Below are positions 1 through 10,118 of a stretch of DNA of 16,834 bases, one piece after another. The translations under genes and the position numbers were made by a program. How positions within the stretch are numbered: position 1 is the stretch's first letter; every line of letters starts with the position of its first letter. This DNA comes from Circinella minor. Taxonomy: Eukaryota; Mucoromycota; Mucoromycetes; Mucorales; Lichtheimiaceae. The notes beneath the pieces were generated by a model. That model had not been told where the DNA came from. It did not search any database and saw only the letters and a list, made by a program, of their open reading frames with translations. Location of the stretch: contig JAEPRB010000133.1 in the NCBI GenBank assembly GCA_016758965.1, forward strand, positions 95,358 to 112,191, given 5' to 3'.

Positions 1-129
1 AGTCGTACTGTTATTATCATAAAAGGATTGGCTGTGGGTGTTGGCGCTGTACCACTACAATTGAAAACCCGCGAGAAAAAAATCGCACCGTTAAGAAAAA
101 AAAATCGCACAGGTAGAACTACCCTATAA
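1..129 (+). other. Open frame running in from the left edge
   Basis: Frame 1 is open from the first base to a TAA at 127-129 (42 codons, no start codon in the window). It has a short hydrophobic glycine/valine-rich stretch (GLAVGVGAVPLQ) followed by a very basic tail. It could be the last exon of a gene to the left. It could also be a degraded first membrane segment of the transporter pseudogene that follows, since that family often begins with a Gly-rich segment ending in a Pro. A short direct repeat (A-rich run ending in ATCGCAC, at 73-88 and 93-110) sits in its second half and argues against intact coding there. I do not recognise a product. Confidence 0.2.
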
Positions 130-149
130 ATATATAAAACAATATTTTG

Positions 150-1753
150 CAATTAGCAACCTTTATGAATGGATTTTTAATAAAAAAACATCCCAAACAA
201 TTACTGCAATAATTGGTAGCATCGCACTCTTTATTGGTTTTCTGATTTGTATTTTTGCTGTTCCATTTCCTGCCATGTGTTGTGCTCAGGTTGTAGTCGG
301 TTTTGGTACCTCTCTTGTGAATGTATCCGCAAACGTAGTATGTGGAGAAATGCCTCATACGTAGTACAATAATTTTATACTAGTATAAGATGTAGTTCAC
401 TACTTTAATATTATAATTGAAACGTTAGCTGTTTACGGGTTTGGCGCTTTAATTGCTCCATTAGCAGCTTTGGCCCTACTTGATCGTAATCTGTCTTGGA
501 CAATTACCTATATTTATTTGACCGGCTTAGCTTTCATTAATATTGTATCAACTGGCTACTTTTTATGAAATATAAAGAAACGGCCAGAAAAAGAACGACA
601 GCAACTCCATCTTGAAGATAAGAGCATTACCAGCAATGATGAAGAAAGTAGTAATTTTATCAGCAACAATCATCATGAGCAAGAAACAAATATGGATAGT
701 ACATAGAAAATGATTCGTAAAGCATTAGCCAGTCGTACTACAGTAATGAGCGCCTTTTTCGTATCATTTTACGTCGGTAAATATAAACATATCTAGTTCT
801 TCTAATAAACAAGATTCAACACACGTGACGTGATAATGACAATACTAATAAATATTAATATAGTAATATAGGTGCAGAGGTTACTTTGGGTAGTCGGGGC
901 TATACGTTTCTAATTACAGTACGAAGTACTGACACTGTAATGATGGCACAAATTATGCCTGGATACTGAACTGGCTTATATGCAGGACGTCTATTTTTGG
1001 GATACTGGACACTTAAGTATGGTGAGAAACGGGTAGTTTATTGTTACCTTGTAATGACTTTGGGTATGCTGTTTGTATTTCGGTTTGTACTCGCTGTTGC
1101 AGCTAGTGCTGCAGGTAAGTTTTTTTATTATTATTATCACTATATACTCTATTTAAAGTAAAAGCTTTTTTTTTGACACAAAATAAATGGTATACCGTTT
1201 TTAACAAAAACGAAACATATTGTATATTGATTTACAGCTTTGGCAATACTTGGAATATTAATTGGATCAATATACCCAACAGCAATCTCAGTCGCCAGTA
1301 AGACTCTTCCTGCACGACTTTAGGCAGTGTCGATAGATTTTATCGCAGCGGTAAATATTGTTCGATGTAATATAACACTTATTGTTGGCATTATACTAGT
1401 AAAATCAATAAATACAAGACAAAACTAACTTATTTTTTTGTGTGATTGATGAAAAATATATATAGTTTGGTGGAGCTGCTTTGTTACCTTATATTACTGA
1501 TGTTATGATTGGGGCAAAAGGTGTTGCTAATACAATGGGGCCCTTTTGTATTACAATGACCGTTGCTATGCTTGCCGCATGGTTTTTTGTTCCTAACCCT
1601 AAGACATTCAAGATTAATCAAGAAAATCATTGTATTGATAACGTCGAGTTAACAATACAGGACCCATTCTATCAGAGGATAATACTAGCGCAAGACTTCG
1701 AACTAGTAATAATAATACTACCTCTTAACAAGAAGAGGAAAAACAAAGAGTAG
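150..1753 (+). pseudogene. Dead MFS transporter, BSC6-like
   Basis: This is a decayed major facilitator superfamily transporter. Readable pieces match the fungal BSC6-like family from about membrane segment 3 to 12. At 200-360 there is a segment containing VVVGFGTSLVN. At 431-560 comes YGFGALIAP and an aromatic-rich helix. At 721-776 and 872-960 there is FYVGAEVTLG followed by GYTFLI, the family's YVG.E.T.GG.....FLI signature. At 1000-1110 is GEKRVVYCYLV, at 1238-1310 LIGSIYPTAIS, and at 1466-1610 GGAALLPYITDVMIG. Junctions still fit splicing, with introns near 777-871, 1115-1237 and 1351-1465. In-frame stops lie at 566, 704, 967 and 1321. The stop at 967 replaces the Trp of the family's GFW motif. 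Another stop at 362 precedes a degraded junction. The N-terminal part is missing or unrecognisable. Family assignment comes from remembered motif patterns, not a search. The final stop is at 1751-1753. Confidence 0.72.
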
Positions 1754-1970
1754 CCTTCTTGATCAGACGTATATATATATATACATATTTGGTGTAATAA
1801 ATATCTTATTTTTAGGCATTTTTTTTTTTACATAAATAGTAACAAAATGCAGTCTTTGTGACAACGCAGTATAGTAGCATCCAATGATTGAGAATTTATT
1901 AAGCGACTCTTTTTTTTTTGTATCGCCTTGACTATACGTACCTGGTAACTTAATTAGTACCGTTATCAAT

Positions 1971-2385
1971 ATGTATAATGGGAAGCGTTTTAGTGAATTC
2001 CAAAAGTATTACAGATAAGTGTCATCAAATCGCACAATATAGAGATATACTGTTCAACTTAATGGAGTCAGATATAGCATTAACATTTTTTCTTTATTAA
2101 ACTATCAAGTTTAAGGGGTGCAACAATAAGATCGCATGTTGTTGAATTCGAAATTATGGACAATCTTGTTGATTCTCAAAGTTTTAAGGATTGACTCAAG
2201 TACTGTAGTCTTTGAAAAATCGGGTTCTCTTTTAACGTACTGTATGTAAGTTAATAGTTTTTAAGAATAATTGATAGATAATAGTATTTTATACTTATAT
2301 AATGTTCTATATTAACACTATTTTTTTAATGATCTATATAACTAGTTATGGTGAACAAGTGGACAAAGTAGTTATTGAATTTTGA
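1971..2385 (+). pseudogene. Relic of duplicated quinone oxidoreductase 3' end
   Basis: This stretch aligns at the DNA level with the last two exons of the intact oxidoreductase at 7794-9452. Matches include CGCACAATATAGAGATAC-like bases near 2032 (intact copy near 9063) and AAGGGGTGCAACAATAAGATCGC-like bases near 2112 (intact near 9138). Further matches are the AAAGTTTTAAGGATTGACTC stretch near 2180 and a preserved donor GTAAG at 2246. The intron (about 2246-2345) is retained, so the copy arose from genomic DNA and not from mRNA. The final exon (2346-2385) is still in frame and reads YGEQVDKVVIEF then stop, against QGGQLGKVVIEIIE in the intact gene. The penultimate exon has several stops and a deletion of roughly 30 bases. 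Earlier exons are not convincingly visible. It lies between the dead transporter and the first F-box gene, and ends 181 bases from that gene's stop codon, facing it. Confidence 0.75.
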
Positions 2386-2566
2386 AGAGCATGATTTTAA
2401 TTCTACATTATTTTATTCATTTTTACATATGTATATATATATATATATATAAAACAAGTAAGCAAGTATAACACATTATATACTCACTCACTGTTTATTC
2501 AAGATATCTCTGCCGCTTTTTTGTTTATTTGGTATATATTATTGTTTTCTTATTATAATTGTAATT

Positions 2567-4791
2567 TTAAAAAACATCTTGAGCAGGAGGCGTTACATGT
2601 ATTCGAACATCATTAATTTTCCCTGCGTATTCTATCATAACCACTTCAGTAACAAATGGACAAGATGTAATTTCCAAATATTTTAATGTATTGTGCGTTG
2701 GTTTATAAATAAGATTCATGATACCATCACCCGTCACATGTTTAAGTTCTGAGAGTATGAGATTTTGAAGACTTGTCATATTATTTCCAATAACAGTAAG
2801 TATACCGTTCGTAATAATATCCATATCATGAAGGTCGAGCTTTGTTACCTTGTCGAGCTTTTGAAAGTAATTTTTGATGCCTGTTGGAGTAATTTCTTGC
2901 AACGAGTATAAAGAAATATCCAGAATAGTTGACACATTGCCGATGGCTGAAAGAACATGATCCGTTACACAATTACAACCATCCAATTGAATCTTTTTAA
3001 GTCGTGTCGAATTCGCATTTTCTCGTCCTCCAATAGATAATTTATTAAAAAGTTGGTAAATACTATCTTCTTCTTCAATGCTAGAATGATTTTGTTGATT
3101 TCCTAGTCGAAGTGTCTCGAGTGATGACAAAGAGCTGAGTGTATTGGCGATGGGAACCATATCATATGAACCGATTATCGTAACTTTGGTTAGAGACGTA
3201 GAACCCTTTACCGAATTTAAAATAATAGAACTCACATCTTCATCACCTTCAATCACATAAAATATCAGTTGTTGTAAATTTTCAAGCTTTAAATATTTGT
3301 GCCGTTGTACCCAATTTGTTTGATTCATTGCTACGGTTATTACTGGAGGTTGTTCATCATCATCTTCGTCATTATTGGGATCGAAACTAATATCCAGTAT
3401 TTTGAGGGTTTGTTTGTACTTTTCGATAATTGGTAAAGCATCGATAGGATGGAGGTACCTTCCATAAGCATCTGCAGCATGCATTTCCCGTAACCCAAGC
3501 TTCTCATCATTGTTGTTTCTGCACAACACTTCCTTTATATCAAATTCATGCTCATGATTAAAAGAAAGCCATTTGAGATCTGGACATTTGTTCCCAATAT
3601 AAGCAAGAACGTCGTTTGCACATCCGTCTAGGCATAATACTCGTAGCTCTTGACATCTTTCCAATAAAGGTACAATCAATTCTTTTGTTATATCAAATGA
3701 TTCAATATTTAAGCAGCGTAACGGATGAGAATGCATTCCAGAAAGTGTCATAATAGAATCACCAATGATATCTGAAAATGGACTAGTTGTAAAATATTCT
3801 AGTGTTATAAGGTTTGTACAAATTGAAAGTAAGTCCATTATTGGTAGTACAGGTTGACTTTCTTCAAGAACATAAAGTTTGATATGAGTGAGTGTAAATT
3901 GCATACGCCAGAAAGCATTTGTCATGGACATAATCTTATCAGGAGTAATATGTTTAAGAACTTGATCTATTTTATAAAAAACAAACAAACAAACGAATGA
4001 ACAATAACAGGAAAAAATAAAAATAAAACTTTAATAAGAATAATTAAAAATTGTTCTTTTCTTTTTTTGCTAAACTAACCTGATATACAAAGAAATTTAA
4101 TACTTTTAAAACAACCGTTCGTTAAATGAAGCAAGTATTGCGACCATACAGCTTCTTTGGGAGTGTCTATCGTCAAACTTTTAACATGGGGAGCAATATA
4201 TGACAATATATTTGTTATTTCAACAGTATCTTCCAGGTTATCGTCATCCATTTTTAGTGAAGACCACGCTTTAGGGCAATTGAGTAGACATTTTCTCCAG
4301 TTGCTAGATACATGTAAGCATATTGCTTTGGATTCTTGTGGTAGTTCAGACAAAATATCATCAGCAAGTTCAGGAGGAAGCTTAGTCATAAAATCAATTC
4401 GTTTTTTGTACTTCTTCCTTGCAATGTTTTGTTGCTGTTGTAGCTGAATACGTGCCTGATCGTTTGGTAATATATTTTCGAGTGCACGTTCATAGGTGTC
4501 AATAACATTTTGTTGTTTTCCTTGTATTGAATAAAGATTTCCCAAACGATCGTAACCTTTTGGTGATGTAGGTATAAGTTTTATCATTTCTTGTGCATCG
4601 TTGATTGCAACATCAAGTTTCCCGATTTGACTTAAAGCGAAAGCACGATGTTCAAGGGCAGTAAATAGTAATGAATTTCTAATCTCGTTTATTGCTATCG
4701 AGGCGAATTCGACTGCACGTATATATTCATGTTTATCAATAGCATTGGTGATATTAAGAAATGCAGTTTTGACTGGTTCTATATTGATCAT
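2567..4791 (-). CDS. TPR / F-box / LRR protein, copy A
   Basis: The exons on the minus strand are 4791-4080 and 3966-2567, giving 703 aa. The 113-base intron has donor GTTAGT and acceptor ATAG and interrupts a codon in phase 1. Residues about 10-112 form TPR-like helical repeats (e.g. ALSQIGKLDVAINDAQEMI). Residues 133-180 are an F-box (LPPELADDILSELPQES, then a conserved Trp and a CLLNCPKAW block). The remainder is leucine-rich repeats. Such proteins are substrate receptors of SCF ubiquitin ligases: the F-box binds Skp1 and the repeats bind targets. The same domain order occurs in Pof3 of fission yeast and Dia2 of budding yeast, which act in chromosome maintenance and replisome disassembly. 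Whether this copy shares that job is unknown, because two relatives sit in this window. It is a tandem neighbour of copy B, with 221 bases between B's stop and this start. The start is the first Met in frame and matches B's N-terminal region. Confidence 0.88.
3967..4079 (-). other. Intron of F-box copy A
   Basis: This phase-1 GT-AG intron lies between residues 237 and 239 of the protein, with donor GTTAGT and acceptor AAAATAG. A GTTT-type tandem repeat (AAAC on the plus strand near 3981-3993) forms part of the pyrimidine tract before the acceptor. Removing it joins two long frames into one that aligns with copy B throughout. Confidence 0.85.
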
Positions 4792-5012
4792 GTAGACAGA
4801 AAGAATAAAACGTGTGAAAAAATAAAAAAAAAGACCGAGGAAGGAAAAAAAAAAGGGGGAGGGGAGGGAGAGAAATTTGTGCTATGTTGGGTTATATCAA
4901 CCAAACTTTTATTATGCTAATTAGTTACACCTTATAAAACATTTACACTGTAAATAATACAACTGCTAATAAAACAAACAAGCAAACAAATAAAAATAAT
5001 ACTAGCAATCTA
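4792..5012. promoter_or_regulatory. A-B intergenic spacer with promoter of copy A
   Basis: This spacer separates the stop of copy B from the start of copy A. Next to A's start is a nearly pure purine block on the plus strand (about 4820-4875), which is a pyrimidine tract on the coding strand, as is common in fungal promoters. It includes AAAGGGGGAG at 4852-4861, which also occurs upstream of copy B. The distal half is AT-rich and includes CAAACAAGCAAACAAA near 4975-4990, probably part of B's 3' untranslated region. No other gene is visible. Confidence 0.5.
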
Positions 5013-7232
5013 CTAGTACTCCATCTTTTCATATATAAAAGATTCTACACGTACATTGTTAAGTTTCCCTACATACTCGAGAAATTTAATATCTTCATCA
5101 CAAATCAACTCGGTTGGTTCAATATTTAAAACTTTCAATGTGGATGCGTGTCTGTTTTCCTTGCTAAGATAATTTATAATTCCATCACTCGTCACATTAT
5201 CGAGGTTCGAGAGTGTGAGTTCTTGAAGGCTCGAGATATTTCCAATAGCAATAAGTGCATCGTCATCAATAATAGGCATACTATCCAGGCGAAGTTTCGT
5301 CACTTTTTTGTCGATTTTTTCGAAATAAAGATATATACTTTTTGAAGTGATATCGTCTATGGAACTTAAAGAAACATCCACAATACTTGATACATTACCC
5401 ATGGCTAAAAGGATATCAGCAGTTATGTGAGCGCAATCTTCAAAGTGAACCCGTTCTAGTGTCGATTTTGCACCACGAGATGAAAAGTTATTGAATAATT
5501 GAAGCAAGCTTTCTTGATTAGCAGTAGAATAAAATATATACCCCTTTAGTTCCAATACTTTAATAAATGGTAAAGAGATAACGGTATTGACAATAGAAGC
5601 AATATCATAATTAGCATGAGTGCCACCAATTGCCGTGAGATTGATTAAAGAATTGCTGTTAGCGATTGAACGTAAAATAATAGAAGCCGCAGTTTTTTCG
5701 CGATCTGTCCAAACCATTAGTTGTCGCAAATTTTGAAGCCTCAAAGAATTAATTGTTGTGGTTGTTGTAGGTTGCTGTTCATCATGAACGGTACTGAAAT
5801 CGATATTCAATATTTCGAGTGTTTGCTGATGCTTATCAACGAGTGATAAAATATCATTAGGATAGAGACGCTCCGATCTATATGTATGCCTAATATACAA
5901 TTCACGTAAGCCATAATTTTTATGTATATTCTTGTCCGGTATCTTTTCCTCTTCAATTGCTTGTTCGTGATTGAAAATAAGAATTTCAAGCTTTAGACAC
6001 TCCTCGGGAATCAAAGCAAAGACTTTATCCGAACATTCATCCAATTTCAATACTCGTAATTCTTGACATACTTTTAATAAAGGTTCAATCGATATTCTTG
6101 TTATTTTCGGTGCATTAATAGACAAGCAACGTAAAGGATAGGAGCGGGACTCAGAAACTGTTATAAAATCGCCAATGACGTTTGAAAATAAACTATTTGT
6201 ATGGTACTCCAGTGTTGTAAGGTTTTTACAAATCGAAAGTAAATTCATCAATGGTAAAATAGGCTGGGCTTTTTTGAAGAGAGATATTTTAACATGAGTG
6301 AGTGTAAATTGGATGCGCCAGAAAGCAATTGTTATGGACATTATTGCGTTAGTATTAATAAATAGATCTATTTTGTATACGTAAAAAAAAACAATAATAG
6401 TAAGTTAATAAGATAGTTCACAAAAATTATTATCTTGTAAATTTTCTCTTTTCTTATTTCTTTTTGGTTGACCTGTTAGATAAAGATAGCTGATGCTAGT
6501 AAACTGTCCATTTGTTAAATAATGCAAGTATCGTGACCATATTTCTTGTGTAGGTGATTTCAATATAAGGGTTTTGGCATAAGGTGCGATATGTGATAGT
6601 AACCTTGAGATTTCATTATCCCTAATTTCACTTTTTACTCTCAGTGTAGACCACGCATTTGGGCAATTAAGTAGACACTTCCTCCACTTGGTGGATACAT
6701 GTAAGCATGCTGATTTGGTTTCTTGGGAAAGTTGAGCAAATATATAAAAGACAATTTCGCTCGGAAGATTCGAAATAAAGTCAACTCGTTTGTTATTCTG
6801 TTTTTTTGCAATATTTTGCTGCTGTTGTATTTGAAGACGTGTTGGATCGTTTACTGGTAATATAATATTATTGAGAGCGTGTTCATAGGTTTCAATAACT
6901 TTTTGCTGCTTGCCTTGTATCGAATAAAGATTTCCCAAACGATTATAACCTTTTGGTGATGTAGGTACAAGTTTAATCATTTCTTGCGCATCATTGATTG
7001 CCATATCAAGTTTCCCAAGTTGACCCAAAGCAAAAGAACGATGATCAAGAGTTGTGAAAAATAATGAGCTTTTAATCTCGTTAAAAGCGTCAATGGTTGT
7101 CGAGGCGAATTCAACTGCATGCTCATAATCATTATTATTGATAGCATTGTCAATTTTGGAAAATGTATTGTTGATTGAATCAATATCTTTCATTGAAATA
7201 GAAAGAGTATTTAAAGAGGCATTTGTTGACAT
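5013..7232 (-). CDS. TPR / F-box / LRR protein, copy B
   Basis: The exons on the minus strand are 7232-6473 and 6367-5013, giving 704 aa. The 105-base intron (donor GTCAAC, acceptor ATAG) is in phase 1 at the same position as in copy A. Residues about 24-125 are TPR-like, residues 151-197 an F-box (LPSEIVFYIFAQLSQET, then W and CLLNCPNAW), and the rest leucine-rich repeats. The likely role is SCF substrate receptor, as for copy A. The two copies agree closely in the TPR and F-box and in the start of the LRR domain (AFWRIQFTLTH against AFWRMQFTLTH). They diverge more in the middle and C-terminal repeats, as expected if target binding is changing. Copy B has about 14 extra N-terminal residues; the first Met is taken as the start because it lies just downstream of the pyrimidine-rich promoter. 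Its start faces away from the oxidoreductase gene, with 561 bases between them. Confidence 0.88.
6368..6472 (-). other. Intron of F-box copy B
   Basis: This phase-1 intron has a slightly unusual donor (GTCAAC) and acceptor AAAATAG. Its position matches the intron of copy A exactly, which supports the two-exon model for both genes and their origin by duplication. Reading through the donor instead adds a short lysine-rich tail and stops at 6405, which would lose the LRR domain. Confidence 0.82.
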
Positions 7233-7793
7233 TGCACGCGTTAACTAGTAAAGAGAAGAAAAAAAAATACTGAAAAGAAAGGGGGAGAAGAAAATCGCGT
7301 CGGTTTTTGTAGCTTATTATAAAGCTCAATTTAGTTAAAGGAAGACTATAATCTTATGTCTTTATATTTCATATTCTAACAAATCAGTTCCAAAAAGACT
7401 CAAAAACTAAATTATAATGCATCAGATAATGGTACTTTATTACTACTATATATAATAATAACAAATAATAACAAATATAGATAATAGAAAGTCGTACAAA
7501 AGAACATTTATTTATATCGTGGTTCTTCTCAAATGACAAATAAAAATTAGAAACCCATCTTTCAAAGTTTAAAGTTATCTGTTTGGCTTATTAATACTTT
7601 TCAGTTCCTGTAGCGGAAGAAGATATTATAAATACTCCGCGTGCATTAACGTAGATTCCAGGACAACTTGATTATTAATACAATGTTAAACAAAAAGTAT
7701 ATAAAGAGGCCATCTTGGTCCTATATGTCTAGAGTAACCGTTCTACGTCTTTTGGTTTCTTATTCATAAATTTATTTTTACACAATAAAAAAA
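7233..7793. promoter_or_regulatory. Divergent promoter region, F-box B / oxidoreductase
   Basis: This 561-base region lies between two divergent genes. On the F-box side there is a purine block on the plus strand (about 7247-7292) containing AAAGGGGGAG at 7278-7287, matching the motif before copy A. On the oxidoreductase side there is a TATA-like box at 7698-7706. The middle is AT-rich. It contains one coding-like fragment with an internal stop (7604-7678), described among the findings. No intact gene is seen. Confidence 0.5.
7698..7706 (+). promoter_or_regulatory. TATA box of the oxidoreductase gene
   Basis: TATATAAAG lies 88-96 bases upstream of the ATG at 7794. This spacing allows a short 5' leader of about 60 bases. 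The start context (an A run directly before ATGG) is favourable for fungal initiation. Confidence 0.5.
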
Positions 7794-7938
7794 ATGGTCT
7801 TGGCAGCTATTCTTACCGATAAACCTACATCAAATGACACACCCTTCAAATATAGTGTCGAAGTAAAAGAGTTTAACCCATCTCAACCACAACCAGATCA
7901 AACAGTCATTAAAATTCAAGGGGCAGCATTTAATCATC

Positions 7939-7972
<34 letters not shown>

Positions 7973-9452
7973 ACATACATATAATAATAACTAAGAATGA
8001 TTTGGGTAATACCTATTCAATAACATTAATTAAAATACATACTCGCGTCTATTATATATTATAGTGACGTTTGGATTCTCAAAGGGTTATATAATGGTAT
8101 TATTCCAGAGTCCGTTATTGGGGCAGATGCAGTCGGTATTGTTGAAAAAAAGGGTACAGCTTCTGTAGAAGAAGGTCAACGTGTCTTGATAAATCCCGGT
8201 GTAAATTGGGATTCCAATCCTCGTTATCCAGAAGGTGATTTTCGTATTCTTGGAATGCTCCCTTCACCAGGTTAGTTGCTTACCAATTGTATTAAATCTT
8301 CTTCTCAATGATAAGAAGGAGTCGTTTTACTTGAAAATAAATAAGTAATCAATATTATGTACGTGTATATATAGGCACATTCGCAGAAACTATGGTTGTT
8401 GATAGCAAAGAAGTGTTTCCATGCCCTGAACATTTAACTACTGCCGAAGCTGCTGGACTTCCTCTTGCTGGTTTAACAGCTTATAGGTATGTGTTATGGC
8501 TTCTATATTATTATAGTAACAAATGTGCATGTGTATGTGTCAGTTTAAAGTATTACTAAGTTGTATTAATATCATATACGACTATGATGTAGAGCTGTAT
8601 TCTCGAAATCCCAAGTTCAAAAAGGTGATTACGTTTTAATTACTGGTATCGGTGGTGGTGTCGCGCTTTTTGCTCTTCAGTTTGCTGTCGCTGTCGGTGC
8701 TCATGTCTATGTTACTTCATCCAATCCAGATAAAATCAAGTTTGCTAAAGAGTTGGGTGCCGAAGGTGGTATTAATTACAAAGATCGTAAGTAGATACGT
8801 AATATATATTGATTTGGCCCATAAAAAAAGGGGTTTTCTTATGATCGATAGTCATTATGTATATAGTGTACTATTATTTAATTATATAATACAGTAGTAC
8901 TAATAATATGATTAAATCGTTTTTTTTTATATTTGTATAGCCAATCCAATTGAAGAATTACAAAAACAATTAAATGGTAAATTGTTTAACGCAGTGATTG
9001 ATGGATCTGGTAGTCAACTCTTTGTCAACCTTCCTAAGATTCTCCATAAAGGTGCTATTATCACGCAATATGGAGATACTACAAGAAGTGGCGGTATTAA
9101 CTTCAACATCAGACACTGGATTGAAAACATTGAATTAAAGGGGTCAACGATGGGATCGCGTGTTGAATTTGGTAAAATGGTTGAACTCGTTGACAAGTAT
9201 AAAATCAAACCTGTCGTTTCACAAAGTTTAAAGGGGTTAACTCAAGAAAATTTTGACAAATCAATTTCACTCTTGGTGTAAGTTGCTTTCATTTTTTTTT
9301 CAAAAGAGTGTAATTAATATTATTAATGTACTATTTGATTGTTTTCTTGTCATCGTTATGATTAATTAACTCTTTTTTTTCTTGTTGGTTATATTTTATT
9401 TTATAGTCAAGGTGGACAATTGGGCAAAGTAGTCATTGAAATAATTGAATAA
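7794..9452 (+). CDS. Zinc-less quinone oxidoreductase-type dehydrogenase (MDR family)
   Basis: The exons are 7794-7939, 8065-8270, 8375-8486, 8593-8786, 8941-9277 and 9407-9452 (346 aa, all GT-AG). The protein belongs to the medium-chain dehydrogenase/reductase superfamily, on the quinone oxidoreductase/YogA-like branch. Residues 1-125 form the substrate (GroES-like) domain, with NHRD at 47-50 and GADAVG at 68-73 where zinc enzymes have GHE, so the catalytic zinc ligands are absent. LINPGVNW at 90-97 and GTFAE at 118-122 are typical of the YogA-like group. EAAGLPLAGLTAYR at 142-155 leads into the Rossmann fold, with GIGGGV at 173-178 as the dinucleotide loop. The expected chemistry is NAD(P)H-dependent reduction of quinones or enones, probably in the cytosol; the substrate cannot be read. 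Its length is normal for the family. A decayed copy of its 3' end lies at 1971-2385. Intron 1 consists partly of a TA microsatellite beginning at the donor. Confidence 0.9.
7940..7969 (+). repeat. TA microsatellite at a splice donor
   Basis: A run of about 14 TA units starts immediately at the GT donor of oxidoreductase intron 1. The donor itself (GTATAT) is the first unit of the repeat, so changes in repeat length would alter intron size without destroying the splice site. Confidence 0.9.
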
Positions 9453-9588
9453 GAGAGCAGATGATTACCCTATTAATACCAAGCAACGTCAAAAAATATA
9501 ATCTTTTAGTTTTTATACAAAATAATAAATATTTTAAGTATATTGTTTTTGTATTATTGTTACAACTACTTTTGTTTTATTTAAAATA

Positions 9589-9739
9589 TCAATATGTTTC
9601 TTCTTCTTTCTGTACACATATAGCTTTATTAGCTGTAATACATTTGATACTTTCGTTTGCCTTGAGCAATTTTTGTCTAGCAGTTACAATACGTAGATAT
9701 ACTCTTGCTGTGTTATTATAAACTAACCACCAGTCAATC
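9589..9739 (-). other. Possible last exon of an unknown minus-strand gene
   Basis: On the minus strand a pyrimidine-rich acceptor (TTTATTTTGCAG) precedes an open frame starting IDWWLVYN. It continues through a polar helix-like stretch (ARQKLLKANESI) and ends at a TGA at 9589-9591. The frame stays open back to 9843. The amino-acid mix looks coding, with Lys, Ala, Glu and two Trp, while the opposite strand gives only Leu/Phe/Ile-rich sequence. I found no convincing upstream exon or start and do not recognise the protein. It may be a relic. Confidence 0.2.
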
Positions 9740-10118
9740 CTGCAAAATAAAGAATAATGCGTCAATATAAAAGGAAGTGGTACTGTAGTGGTACTATTTC
9801 CGCAACAAACATATAATGATAAATAAATATAATAATTCTCTTTTTAAAGTTAACAGTAGATAGGAGTAGTTGTGGTCTACTTTTAATATTTAATTGATAT
9901 ATATTTATTCCACATCATCTTAAAAAAAGAAAGTTAGTCCTCACTTTTTATTATTAACAATTAATTGGTCAAAAATCGTATATATTTTTTATGGTATAAA
10001 TGGTAAAGACTTCATAATTGAATTTTACTTTATTGGAGCACTATGATTAAAATATTAATCACTGTTATTTAGTAAAACTTTATAACATATCAGTGTTATG
10101 CAGCATAAAAAATAAAAA

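Noticed and set aside
119..358. 79-codon minus-strand frame over the transporter pseudogene
   Set aside because: The plus strand here reads as recognisable transporter membrane segments; the minus frame is its complement with no domain.
150..1753. Stops in the transporter read as an alternative genetic code or selenocysteine
   Set aside because: All three stop codons end or are avoided in the intact genes of this window, and several different stops occur in the transporter, which fits decay.
4157..4447. Plus-strand frame antisense to F-box copy A
   Set aside because: It lies wholly inside the TPR/F-box coding region of copy A; composition is a mirror of that gene.
5148..5989. Short frames on both strands within copy B
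   Set aside because: They overlap the LRR-coding frame, which aligns with copy A; no independent support.
8652..8897. 81-codon plus-strand frame within oxidoreductase exon 4 and intron 4
   Set aside because: It is the wrong frame of an exon that encodes the Rossmann fold and runs on into the intron.
9461..9721. 86-codon hydrophobic plus-strand frame after the oxidoreductase
   Set aside because: Almost all Leu, Ile, Phe, Val and Tyr from AT-rich DNA; no start context or splice support; the opposite strand looks more like coding sequence.
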